NCBI GenBank assembly: GCA_903903925.1
Contig: CAIVAU010000115.1
Coordinates: 17,381-81,380 of the forward strand
DNA length: 64,000 bases
Reading direction: 5' to 3'
From: an uncultured cyanobacterium
GTDB lineage: Bacteria; Cyanobacteriota; Cyanobacteriia; Cyanobacteriales; Nostocaceae
Part shown: positions 54,313-62,115 of the stretch, piece by piece
How positions within the stretch are numbered: position 1 is the stretch's first letter
Layout of the letters: each line of letters begins with the position of its first letter
Made by a program: the position numbers and the translations under genes
The notes under the pieces: generated by a model
What the model was told of the DNA's origin: nothing
What the model saw: only the letters and a program-made list of their open reading frames with translations
The model's database searches: none

Positions 54313-54579
54313 TTTGCAACATCAGCCGTATCGTTGGACTATAAGAATGAAGAGATTCTGGCTAGGTCAAAAGGATAATTCAGTTTACCCTCGGTACTGC
54401 CGCGAGTCAATATTTCTATCGACAATCCAGTTGCTGTAGTAGACAAGGTAGTGGATAAGCGCGGAACTCGGGAAGTGATAGAAGCTTTTGTCAAATTTCT
54501 GTTGACGCCAGAAGCGCAACGAGAATTCGCCAAGGTAGGGTTTTGCCTTGTCAACGCTACGGTCACCCAACAAACACAA
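54313..54579 (+). pseudogene. sbpA: 3' remnant of a sulfate-binding protein gene
   Basis: One frame reads SLDYKNEEILARSKG, a TAA at 54376-54378, FSLPSVLPRVNISIDNP, VAVVDKVVDKRGTREVIEAF and VKFLLTPEAQREFAKVGF then NATVTQQ. This is the C-terminal part of a periplasmic sulfate-binding protein (SbpA/CysP family; VVDKxGTxxVAxAFVxFLxTPEAQ is its hallmark). It has an internal stop, lacks its first two thirds, and its natural end is replaced. No cysTWA transporter genes adjoin. It is a relic of a lost sulfate-transport gene. Confidence 0.8.
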
Positions 54580-54590
54580 AAACACCGTCT

Positions 54591-54824
54591 TCAATTCAAG
54601 GCAGTGTTATTCTTGTCTCCAATACATTTCATGTATACCTCAAACGAAGGAAAAAACTGGACGATACCATCCAATCCTTCTGGTCTTCCTTTGAGATAAC
54701 CTTCCACATATACCGAATCTTGCATTTTTGGCAAACATCCAGCATCGCGATCGCGACAGCCTTCTTGATAACGAATTTCTCTTAAGTGATTTAGCATATA
54801 AAACTGCCCACATGAAAATCCCAT
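54591..54824 (-). CDS. Possible small cysteine-rich protein, unknown
   Basis: The 77 residues start at an ATG preceded by GAGG (MGFSCGQFYMLNHLREIRYQ), with EGCRDRDAGCLPKMQDSVYV and EGYLKGRPEGLDGIVQFFPS. The paired Y-x-EG pattern looks protein-like, but I recognise no family. It lies between the sulfate-binding-protein remnant and a MITE-hit frame, so it may itself be debris. Confidence 0.3.
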   Translation of the reverse strand: MGFSCGQFYMLNHLREIRYQEGCRDRDAGCLPKMQDSVYVEGYLKGRPEGLDGIVQFFPSFEVYMKCIGDKNNTALN

Positions 54825-54876
54825 TAACCTCTACTTTCAATGTATGCTTTCTCTTTAACAACAGCAAACAGTTATA

Positions 54877-55155
54877 ATGATTAAAATGATAATTTTATTT
54901 TATTCTATAGAATATAGTCATTTTAGTTCCAATAAATTCTCTGCAATAAAACAAAAACAATATTTGAAAGAGCTTTTGAAACAATGTGGTTCTGGGATAG
55001 AATTGATTGAAAAAGGATTTGAGCAAGATGTGGAATTAGCCTCGGAATTAGATATCAGCAATTGTATTCCGACGCTAATTCCCACATCAGATGGGAAAGC
55101 ATACTACCAGAGATCTAGAGGGAGCATCCCAGTTTTGCAGAAAGACGATCAGTAG
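54877..55155 (+). pseudogene. Small unknown frame invaded by MITE copy C
   Basis: About 80 residues (KQKQYLKELLKQCGSGIELI, EKGFEQDVELASELDISNCI, PTLIPTSDGKAYYQRSR) run into the MITE at 55120, and the last dozen residues are MITE-encoded. Removing the element and one duplication restores a frame ending in FIEMQNFTSL and a TAA, all within palindromic DNA. No family was recognised. It could be a disrupted small gene or a chance frame. Confidence 0.35.
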
Positions 55156-55233
55156 TGTGAGCCGGAAAGCTCACGTGTATTATAAGCGAGCAAGATGCTC
55201 GCACTACGAATTTACGCTCATTGGGATGCACCC
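55120..55233 (+). mobile_element. MITE copy C (114 bp) with 8-bp target duplication
   Basis: It begins GGGAGCATCCCA and ends TGGGATGCACCC. GATCTAGA flanks it on both sides (55112-55119 and 55234-55241). The left inner arm carries the GAGCCGGAAAGCTC variant and the right arm the GAGCAAGATGCTC variant, so the two arms of its central hairpin no longer pair fully. Confidence 0.85.
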
Positions 55234-55243
55234 GATCTAGATT

Positions 55244-55273
55244 TATAGAGATGCAAAATTTTACATCTCTATA
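55244..55273. repeat. 30-bp near-perfect palindrome
   Basis: TATAGAGATG, then CAAAATTTTA, then CATCTCTATA: a perfect 10-bp outer stem around an AAAATTTT core. It could terminate leftward transcription of the amidohydrolase genes, whose last stop is at 55331. Confidence 0.7.
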
Positions 55274-55330
55274 AATATAAAAGTCGGTATTGTAGGTCGT
55301 GTTTAGATGGAATGTCCTCGGACTAAGTCT

Positions 55331-56818
55331 TTAGCGACCAACACTCACAAGATAGTCCTCTGCTTCTTTCTCAATCGTCGTACCCTTAAAGAAGTCACGA
55401 TTAAGGCTGGTGTATAACTCCAGTGGGTGAATTGATAAGAAGTAGCGCAAGTCTTCTTCGCTGATAATTTCCCGTTCAAATATACTGTAAGCATTAGCAG
55501 TCACAGCAGTAATATCGGGTACATCCCAGTGACCAGCATCAGAACCTAAGAATGCTTTAACCCTGTCACCAAAAGGTAGTGCAGCACGGTTAAAAGCTTG
55601 AGAAACACGGGTATCGTCTGATTCTGTACCAAAGTAAAAATGGTTGAGGAAGCGATCGCGCACATCTTCAGGCTTCTGAATTCCAGCTAAGGCAAATTCA
55701 TCGAGTTCACCTGGGTCTTGAGGTGCAAAAAGTTGGCTGTGGAATCCTAAACCATCACCTAGTTGATCTAAGCGACCTTCTACCAGTTCTCCACCATAAC
55801 GGGTGTACAGTTCTTTTAACTCTTCTCGATCTACAAGGGCAGGGTTATTATGGGTTAACAAATGTTGTTTGTTGCGAGTTTCCCAATGCCAAATAATATC
55901 TGCATATAAACTCGCACCCCAAGCCGAACCACCTTCCATAAAGGCAAATTTTAAGTTGGGGAAGCGACGGGTAACACCGCCAAAAAACAGCGATTTACAC
56001 AGTGCTTCCGCAGCAAAGGCAAAGTGGTTAATGTGATTATACTGAGCGTTAGTCACTGACCGTTGAGTTGTCCAACCTTGGCTGGAAGCATGGGTTGTGG
56101 GGACGACTTTCAATTCTACGCACTTCGCCCAGAATGGATCGTAATCGTATTCGCTATCTAAGCCAAAGTTATCAATCCAAGCGACCTCGTTAGCAACTTC
56201 CTTACCATACTTTTCAAAAGCAGGAATAGGGCGACGCACGTAGCCAGGAATTTGAATGGCTTTCAATCCCAACACATTCACCGCATATTCCAACTCTTCG
56301 ATCGCCTCTTGTGGCGTATGCATGGGAATAGCTGCAATTGGACTTAGGCGATCGCGATAAGGGCGGAAAATATCAGCATGGTAGATATTAATTGCGCGAC
56401 ATACAGCCCGACGCATGTTTTCGTTGCCGATATTTGGAGCCATTGTTGCCAAGTTAGGATAGACAACGGCAAAATCCGTCCCTGCTTCTTGCAACCGTTC
56501 GTGTAGCAACTTTGGTAAACTAATAGTTGCCAAATTCAAAGTGTTTTTCGTTGGACGACCCCACCAGTTAGGACGATTGGTACGATTAGCAAAACGTTCT
56601 TCCCAGGTTTGCTCATACCATTTAAACCGAGAAGCACCCGGTAAACGCTCTTTAAAACGTTCTACAATTTCAGTCCCACCAACTTGCTCTAAATAATCCA
56701 AAACTGCTGGTTCAAATTCCTGAGTATGAACATCAGTATCAATGATCGGATAACCCAACTGTTCACGAATCTTTGCAGATCTAGTTTTTTGTACTGGACG
56801 TTCTAATGCTATGGTCAT
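55331..56818 (-). CDS. Amidohydrolase family protein, copy 2
   Basis: A 495-residue TIM-barrel metal hydrolase of the amidohydrolase 2 (PF04909-like) type. IIDTDVHTQEFEPAVLDYLE carries the N-terminal DxH metal ligand; VPTTHASSQGW gives the middle histidine and AFLGSDAGHWDVPDITAVTA the C-terminal aspartate. GGSAWGASLYADIIWHWETR is also characteristic. Such enzymes hydrolyse or decarboxylate ring or amide substrates; the substrate is not known. It is highly similar to the gene at 56857 over its full length, a tandem duplication. Last of three co-directional genes (FAD oxidoreductase, then two amidohydrolases). Confidence 0.9.
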   Translation of the reverse strand: MTIALERPVQKTRSAKIREQLGYPIIDTDVHTQEFEPAVLDYLEQVGGTEIVERFKERLPGASRFKWYEQTWEERFANRTNRPNWWGRPTKNTLNLATISLPKLLHERLQEAGTDFAVVYPNLATMAPNIGNENMRRAVCRAINIYHADIFRPYRDRLSPIAAIPMHTPQEAIEELEYAVNVLGLKAIQIPGYVRRPIPAFEKYGKEVANEVAWIDNFGLDSEYDYDPFWAKCVELKVVPTTHASSQGWTTQRSVTNAQYNHINHFAFAAEALCKSLFFGGVTRRFPNLKFAFMEGGSAWGASLYADIIWHWETRNKQHLLTHNNPALVDREELKELYTRYGGELVEGRLDQLGDGLGFHSQLFAPQDPGELDEFALAGIQKPEDVRDRFLNHFYFGTESDDTRVSQAFNRAALPFGDRVKAFLGSDAGHWDVPDITAVTANAYSIFEREIISEEDLRYFLSIHPLELYTSLNRDFFKGTTIEKEAEDYLVSVGR

Positions 56819-56856
56819 GATATTTTACCCTAATGATTTTAAGAAGGAGTCAGGAG

Positions 56857-58347
56857 TCAGGAGTTAGATTGAATAGCTAAAAATTCTTCCGCTTTTTCCT
56901 CTACAACCGTACCCTTGAAGAAGTCTCGATTGAGACTGGTATACAACTCCAATGGATGGATAGACAGGAAATATTGCAAGTCTTCTTCGCTGATAATACC
57001 GCGTTCAACAAATGAGTAAGAATTCGCCGTTACCGCCGTAATATCAGGTACATCCCAGTGACCAGAATCAGAACCCAAGAAAGCCTTAATTCTATCCCCA
57101 TAAGGATTTGCTTTACGGTTAAAGGCATGGGCTACACGGGTATCGTCTGACTCTGTACCAAAATAAAAGTGTTTGACGAAACGTTCCCGTACATCTTCAG
57201 GACTTTTAACTCCTGCTTTGGCAAATTCATCTAAATCACCCGGTTCTAAGGGAGACACTAATTGAGAGTGGAAACCTAAACCACTGCCTAAGTCGTTTAA
57301 GCGACCATCGACTAACTCACCACCGTAGCGGAGGTAATACTCTAAAAGTTCTTCACGATTGACTTTAGATGGGTCGTTATTTTCCAACATGTGGTCTTTG
57401 TTACGGGTTTCCCAGTGCCAAATTAAATCGGTATATAAACTCGTACCCCAAGCCGAACCACCTTCTAAAAAGGCAAACTTTAAGGTAGGGAAACGGTGAG
57501 TCACTCCTCCAAAAAATAACGATTTGCACAATGCTTCACCCGCAGAGGCAAAGTGACCAATATGATTGTACTGGTAGTTGGAAATAGAGCGGCGATTTAT
57601 CCAACCCATACCACTGGAGTGAGTGGTGGGAACAACTTTGAGTTCTACACACTTCGCCCAGAATGGGTCATAGTCATATTTGCTATCTAAGCCAAAGGTA
57701 TCAATCCAAATCGCTTCATTTGCAACCTCTTCGCCATACTGTTCAAAAGCAGGAATCGGACGGCGAATATGACCAGGAATTTGAATTGCTTTCAATCCCA
57801 GTACCTTGACTGCATATTCCAACTCTTCGATCGCTTCTTCTGGGCTATGCATGGGAATGCTAGCGATCGGTGTTAAGCGGTCAGAGTATGGACGGAAAAT
57901 ATCAGCATGGTAGGTGTTTGCTGCGCGACATACAGCCCGTCGCATATCTGGATGATTGATATGGGGTGCGAGTGTTGCTAAGTTGGGATACACGACGGCA
58001 AAATCTGTACCTGCTTCTTGAAGACGCTCGTGTAGTAACTTAGGTAAGCTAATGGTGGCTAAATTTAAAGCATCATTCGTTGGACGAGTCCAGAAGGGAG
58101 GACGTGTAGTCCGGTAAGCTTTGCGTTCTTCCCAACTTTGCTTAAACCACTTAGAACGGGACGAACCAGGTAAATGTTCTTGAAACTTTTCTGTGATCCC
58201 AGTACCACCAACTTGTTCTAAATAGTCTAAAAACGCTGGAGGAAATTCCTGGGTATGCACATCGGTATCAATGATGGGATAACCCAACTGTTCGCGAATC
58301 TCTGCTGAACGTGTTTTTTTCTTGGGACGTTCTAGTGCAATAGTCAT
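56857..58347 (-). CDS. Amidohydrolase family protein, copy 1
   Basis: The 496-residue tandem paralogue of the next gene downstream has the same metal-binding frame: IIDTDVHTQEFPPAFLDYLE, VPTTHSSGMGW and AFLGSDSGHWDVPDITAVTA. The N-termini are nearly identical (MTIALERPKKKTRSAEIREQ), so the duplication is recent or conserved by conversion; differences cluster near the C-terminus and in the segment after VVPTTH (SSGMGWINRRS against ASSQGWTTQRS), which may tune substrate. Its final codons and TGA stop (SNS then stop) lie in CTCCTGA heptamer DNA. Spacing to the downstream copy is 38 bp. Confidence 0.9.
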   Translation of the reverse strand: MTIALERPKKKTRSAEIREQLGYPIIDTDVHTQEFPPAFLDYLEQVGGTGITEKFQEHLPGSSRSKWFKQSWEERKAYRTTRPPFWTRPTNDALNLATISLPKLLHERLQEAGTDFAVVYPNLATLAPHINHPDMRRAVCRAANTYHADIFRPYSDRLTPIASIPMHSPEEAIEELEYAVKVLGLKAIQIPGHIRRPIPAFEQYGEEVANEAIWIDTFGLDSKYDYDPFWAKCVELKVVPTTHSSGMGWINRRSISNYQYNHIGHFASAGEALCKSLFFGGVTHRFPTLKFAFLEGGSAWGTSLYTDLIWHWETRNKDHMLENNDPSKVNREELLEYYLRYGGELVDGRLNDLGSGLGFHSQLVSPLEPGDLDEFAKAGVKSPEDVRERFVKHFYFGTESDDTRVAHAFNRKANPYGDRIKAFLGSDSGHWDVPDITAVTANSYSFVERGIISEEDLQYFLSIHPLELYTSLNRDFFKGTVVEEKAEEFLAIQSNS

Positions 58348-58399
58348 GATATTTTCTCTCTTAATCTGTCTTAATCTGTGTTCTATTTCTTGCTGTCCT

Positions 58400-60025
58400 T
58401 CACACCACCGCTAATTCCCTACGCGCCACTGCTTTCTCCGGTCTCACCCACACTGTGTCTAATCCACCACTCAGCAAGCGATAGTGTTGATTGGGGTCTT
58501 GCTGCGGGTAATCTACCCGTTTATGCATTCCCCTAGTTTCTTGGCGTTGTAAGCCACTGTTGTACATCCAGCGGGCAGTTGCAACCATAGCCGCAGCCTC
58601 ACGGGATCTCAAAATTTGACTGTTATCTGTTGGTTGGCTGTGACGAATTTCTTTCCATAGGCGATTCAGTCTTTCTAGAGATTCATCTAAGCCAGTCGCA
58701 GTGCGGAATAGGTTCCGTTCGTAAGGGAAAACTTCTGCTTGGGTTTGGGCGATCGCTTCTTCTGGGGAAAAGGTTTGAGTTCCTGAACCGGACAAGCCTG
58801 CTTCTCCGACTCCATAGACTTGGCGTTCCTCTACCTTCTGTCCCAAACTCAGCGCGTAGGTAGCTGCTGATTCACCAGACCAATAGCCAGAGGACATCGC
58901 CCAAGCTGCATTATGACTACCTCCACCGGTGAATCCACCACAAATTAATTCTCTAGTAGCAGCATCACCCGCAGCATATAAACCGGGAACTGAACTGGCA
59001 CAAGTGTCATCCACAATCCGAATTCCGCCGGTACCGCGCACGGTTCCCTCTAATCTTAAAGTAATCGGGAACCTTTGAGTGAAAGGGTCTATCCCCATAC
59101 GGTCAAAAGTGACAAAGAAATTTGCTTGAGATGACCGCATCCACGCTTTGGTCTGTTCATCCACTCCTTGGTCAAGACGGGCGTATACTGGTTGCGTAAT
59201 TAAAGTTTTCGCAATGACAGAGCGACCGTGTTTAGAACCTGCACCTTCAATGACTGTTCCATCAGAGTAGGTAAAAGATGCCCAATCGTAAAAACGAGTC
59301 TTGGTGACAGAAGACCATGCTGGAGAAATCGCATAGGCGTTAGAAAACTCCATACCTGAGAAGTCTGCACCTACCTCTGCTGCCATCAGCAGACCATCCC
59401 CTGTTAATACATTACAACCAAGCGCCTTGCTTAAAAAAGCGCAGCCACCTGTAGCAATCACAACTGCTCTTGACCGTATTTTCCATCGTTCTCCAGATTG
59501 GCGATTAATCCCAGCCGCACCAGCAACAACACCTTCTGCATCTACCAATAACTCTAAAGCAGGACTATTGTCTAAAATTTTTACACCTGCACGCAGAATC
59601 TTTTTCCGCATGAAGCGCATGTAATCTGGTCCTTGCAACGAACGGTAGAGGACTTGACCATTAGTATCAGTGCGGAAAGGATAGTTTGAATTGATCAGAG
59701 ATTGGATGTTGTCGTAGGTTCGGTCTAACACGCGAGTCATCCAATTGCGATCGGCAAGAAATCCCCCCATTGCTTCCCGACTTGCCATTGCGGCTTCTCG
59801 CTGTTCAGGGTCTTTTGGAATATACCATACCCCATTTCCCGAAGCTGCTGCTGCACCACTAGTACCGCAGTAGCCTTTGTCAACCAAAACAACTTTTGCC
59901 CCACTATTTGCTGCACTCCAGGCTGCCCAAGTGCCAGCAGGTCCACCCCCAATAATCAATACATCAGCAGCCAAGTCTAGGTCTGAATCATCTGAAGATT
60001 TTTTATCAACCTTAGGACTACTCAC
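58400..60025 (-). CDS. FAD-dependent oxidoreductase (fumarate reductase flavoprotein type)
   Basis: The 541 residues include a Rossmann FAD site (ADVLIIGGGPAGTWAAWSAA, about 20-39, with the ribose-binding acid in VVLVDKG), SGAAAASGNGVWYIPKD, VIATGGCAFLSKALGCNVLT, GDGLLMAAEVGADFSGMEFS, and the C-terminal FAD segment VPGLYAAGDAATRELICGGF then TGGGSHNAAWAMSSGYWSGE. This is the SdhA/FrdA/AprA superfamily. Without an iron-sulfur partner the reaction is unknown; with the two amidohydrolases downstream a small catabolic or modifying pathway is likely. The first gene of the unit; the promoter would lie in 60026-60762. Confidence 0.9.
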   Translation of the reverse strand: MSSPKVDKKSSDDSDLDLAADVLIIGGGPAGTWAAWSAANSGAKVVLVDKGYCGTSGAAAASGNGVWYIPKDPEQREAAMASREAMGGFLADRNWMTRVLDRTYDNIQSLINSNYPFRTDTNGQVLYRSLQGPDYMRFMRKKILRAGVKILDNSPALELLVDAEGVVAGAAGINRQSGERWKIRSRAVVIATGGCAFLSKALGCNVLTGDGLLMAAEVGADFSGMEFSNAYAISPAWSSVTKTRFYDWASFTYSDGTVIEGAGSKHGRSVIAKTLITQPVYARLDQGVDEQTKAWMRSSQANFFVTFDRMGIDPFTQRFPITLRLEGTVRGTGGIRIVDDTCASSVPGLYAAGDAATRELICGGFTGGGSHNAAWAMSSGYWSGESAATYALSLGQKVEERQVYGVGEAGLSGSGTQTFSPEEAIAQTQAEVFPYERNLFRTATGLDESLERLNRLWKEIRHSQPTDNSQILRSREAAAMVATARWMYNSGLQRQETRGMHKRVDYPQQDPNQHYRLLSGGLDTVWVRPEKAVARRELAVV

Positions 60026-60288
60026 AAAATTCCCTCCTTATCCACAATTTACGTATCAACGCGTTCACAGTGAATTAAGCTTCGGCAGCATTTTGGCAAA
60101 ACTCTGCGTTAAAAAACATGACTTTTGCGAAGTCATAGCTATATCTACAAGCCTCAAATTAGGAAAATAATACGCAGACATATCATTCTTAGCTGCTGGT
60201 GTTTTTCCCTTTCTCCAGCCGACAAGTAAACCCCTTAATTCAACAGGTTATTTTCTCTTGATCTTGCCTATTAAGAAGGCAAATATGG

Positions 60289-60341
60289 CTTTTGACTTTT
60301 GACTTTTGACTTTTGACTTCCCCGAAGGGGCGTGACCCTGG
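60289..60341. repeat. TTTTGAC heptamers plus CCCCGAAGGGG hairpin
   Basis: CTTTTGA-type units repeated about four times, followed by CTTCCCCGAAGGGGCG. It is the reverse-complement counterpart of the in-frame element at 6303-6343. Confidence 0.85.
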
Positions 60342-60642
60342 GAGGATCTGAATGTTCTACTGCCGTGGCTACGACATCCAATATACTACTGTTTATTTAC
60401 CAATTTGGTGGTGATTTATTCTAGAAGTATTGCATAACTCTTGGTCAAAATACAAGCCCTTCGTAAAGAAAATATATGTTTGTCTAATTATTAGATAATC
60501 TAAGTATACTAGTAGTTCGTGTCGTTAATTTTGACGGGTAGTGCGAGCATCTTGCTCGCGTCGTGAGCGAGACTAATGACACACACTACTAGGCTGTCAG
60601 CCAACCAGCGATTTAAATCGCTGACTAATAGCGAGCGTCCTA

Positions 60643-60731
60643 TCAAGAGGACTGCTCAAGGATTTCAGTCCATTGAAATGGACTTAAGTGTTGGGCGGAA
60701 TATCGGGCTGATTTAGAATGGTGCAGGTCAG
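60643..60731. repeat. Dispersed repeat, copy 2 (about 89 bp)
   Basis: It matches blocks of 53847-53960 in the same order, lacking about 25 bp around the CTACACTTAAGTGTAG palindrome. It contains TTTCAGTCCATTGAAATGGA. Confidence 0.65.
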
Positions 60732-60762
60732 TCAAGGACTAAAGTCCTTACTACGAACTTCG

Positions 60763-61716
60763 TCAATTCTCGTACTCCAAGAGTTCCAGAACTGCTTGGG
60801 AAATCACCTCACTCACAATTTGATTTCCTTGTAAATTCAGGTGGATGTTATCTTGATACACGGTTTTGATGTCTTTGTTTGAGTTAAATACTGGTAAAAA
60901 ATCTATATAAGTAATTCCTTGCGATTGAACAAACTCATTGAGGCGCTGACGTGCTTTAATTTCGTAATCGCGGGGTCCTGGTTCACCGATTTCTCGTAGT
61001 AAGGGAGTCATGACTAGCAGGAATTGGCTATTGGCTTGACGCGCTAGTGTTTGAATTTTGCCAATTGCTTCAAGATTAAAACCTATGCGATCGCCTCCTT
61101 CATCATTCACCACTTTCATTTCTGGTATTGGTTTTTGCTTTGATACATAGCGATAGAAGGCTTCCACCAATGCCAAAGGCGGTTTTTGGTTGGGATAGTT
61201 GCGATCGCGTCCCACTGGCAAAGAAGTGGGCGCAGTAGCAAACAAGTCATCGGTATTAATCAGCAACACCACGACTTGGGCATTAAAATTGCCAAACCGC
61301 AGTAAATATGCTAGTTCATTTCTTGGACCCCAGGAGTTGGCTGAAGCATTGAGTACTTCTGCTTCCGTAAATTTACTTTTTATTGCTGCACTCAATTCCT
61401 GCGCCATCAAGCTAGAAATTGTCTTAGCCTGATCAGTCCACCAGCCACCATTAGCGATAGAATCTCCTAAAAGGAGTACTCGCAGGGTAGAAGATAAGGG
61501 TGTCTTTTGGATTGGCTCACCTCGCATTGAATACTCATTAACCTTGATCCGATTACCAAAACGGCGAGTGCGCTGGTTGGGGGCTAATAAATAACCAATC
61601 TGCTCATCTGCAACGTAAATCAGAGGATTGCCAAAGCCGACTGTGCGCAATCCTATTTCTAACACCACCAACAATCCGACAAAAACTGTTAAAATTACGA
61701 CCAGAGCAGCTTGCAC
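60763..61716 (-). CDS. Membrane-anchored SGNH/GDSL hydrolase
   Basis: The 317 residues have an N-terminal membrane helix (ALVVILTVFVGLLVVLEIGL, about 3-22) and an SGNH hydrolase fold. Block I is VLLLGDSIANGGWW (Ser near 87), then a Gly/Asn region NASANSWGPRNELAYLLRFG, and block V is DNIHLNLQGNQIV with the catalytic Asp and His. Family members are esterases or acyl/acetyl hydrolases acting on polysaccharides or lipids. The fold would face the periplasm. GTG-type alternatives exist but ATG at 61716 leaves a complete anchor. Substrate unknown. Confidence 0.85.
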   Translation of the reverse strand: MQAALVVILTVFVGLLVVLEIGLRTVGFGNPLIYVADEQIGYLLAPNQRTRRFGNRIKVNEYSMRGEPIQKTPLSSTLRVLLLGDSIANGGWWTDQAKTISSLMAQELSAAIKSKFTEAEVLNASANSWGPRNELAYLLRFGNFNAQVVVLLINTDDLFATAPTSLPVGRDRNYPNQKPPLALVEAFYRYVSKQKPIPEMKVVNDEGGDRIGFNLEAIGKIQTLARQANSQFLLVMTPLLREIGEPGPRDYEIKARQRLNEFVQSQGITYIDFLPVFNSNKDIKTVYQDNIHLNLQGNQIVSEVISQAVLELLEYEN

Positions 61717-62115
61717 AGTTCGATACCCTCAAATTAAGTCATTCTTAGAGGAAATAAGTGTTCTATTTTATACTATATTTTAATGATTGTCTGCTGGGAT
61801 AGGAAATTTTGATGATTCAGAAATTGCGAAGCTTAAACAAAATCTTATGGTGACAACTCCACACACCTCCCTTCACAAGCGCGGAGACGCTGCGAATATA
61901 AGCAAAAAGGTTAAGCGAAGTGACCTGGATGAGTTTGTAGTTGGCTTGTTTTGAATTTCGCCAAATGTCGTTAATCCCTCGAAACACTTTAAAGGGTAAA
62001 TGAAGAGAAACTTTACCCTAACCTCATTATATTTTACTCAAAAAATACCTAAGAGAATTTAATTGAAGCGATCTTGAAAAGGTTAATTTAAGGTTAACTT
62101 TTTGAGGTGCATTAA
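61717..62115. other. Intergenic region of 399 bp
   Basis: It holds divergent promoters by position. I find no gene or clear repeat; two runs of TTTACCCTAA/AAGGGTAAA-like sequence near 61990-62020 form a weak inverted repeat (AAAGGGTAAA against TTTACCCTAA). Confidence 0.35.

Larger units (their letters stand above)
60026..60762. other. Repeat-rich intergenic region of 737 bp
   Basis: No gene is visible. Contents in order: the likely promoter of the FAD gene, a TTTTGAC heptamer element (60289-60341), a MITE-like arm (GTAGTGCGAGCATCTTGCTC, about 60538-60557), a 16-bp palindrome AGCGATTTAAATCGCT (60607-60622), dispersed repeat copy 2 (60643-60731), and an AAGGACTAAAGTCCTT palindrome (60734-60749). 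Confidence 0.7.

Noticed and set aside
60536..60591. A fifth MITE copy
   Set aside because: Only one inner arm (TGCGAGCATCTTGCTCG) is shared; both GGGWGCATCCCA ends are missing and the other half is unrelated, so it was left as a MITE-like arm in the spacer entry.
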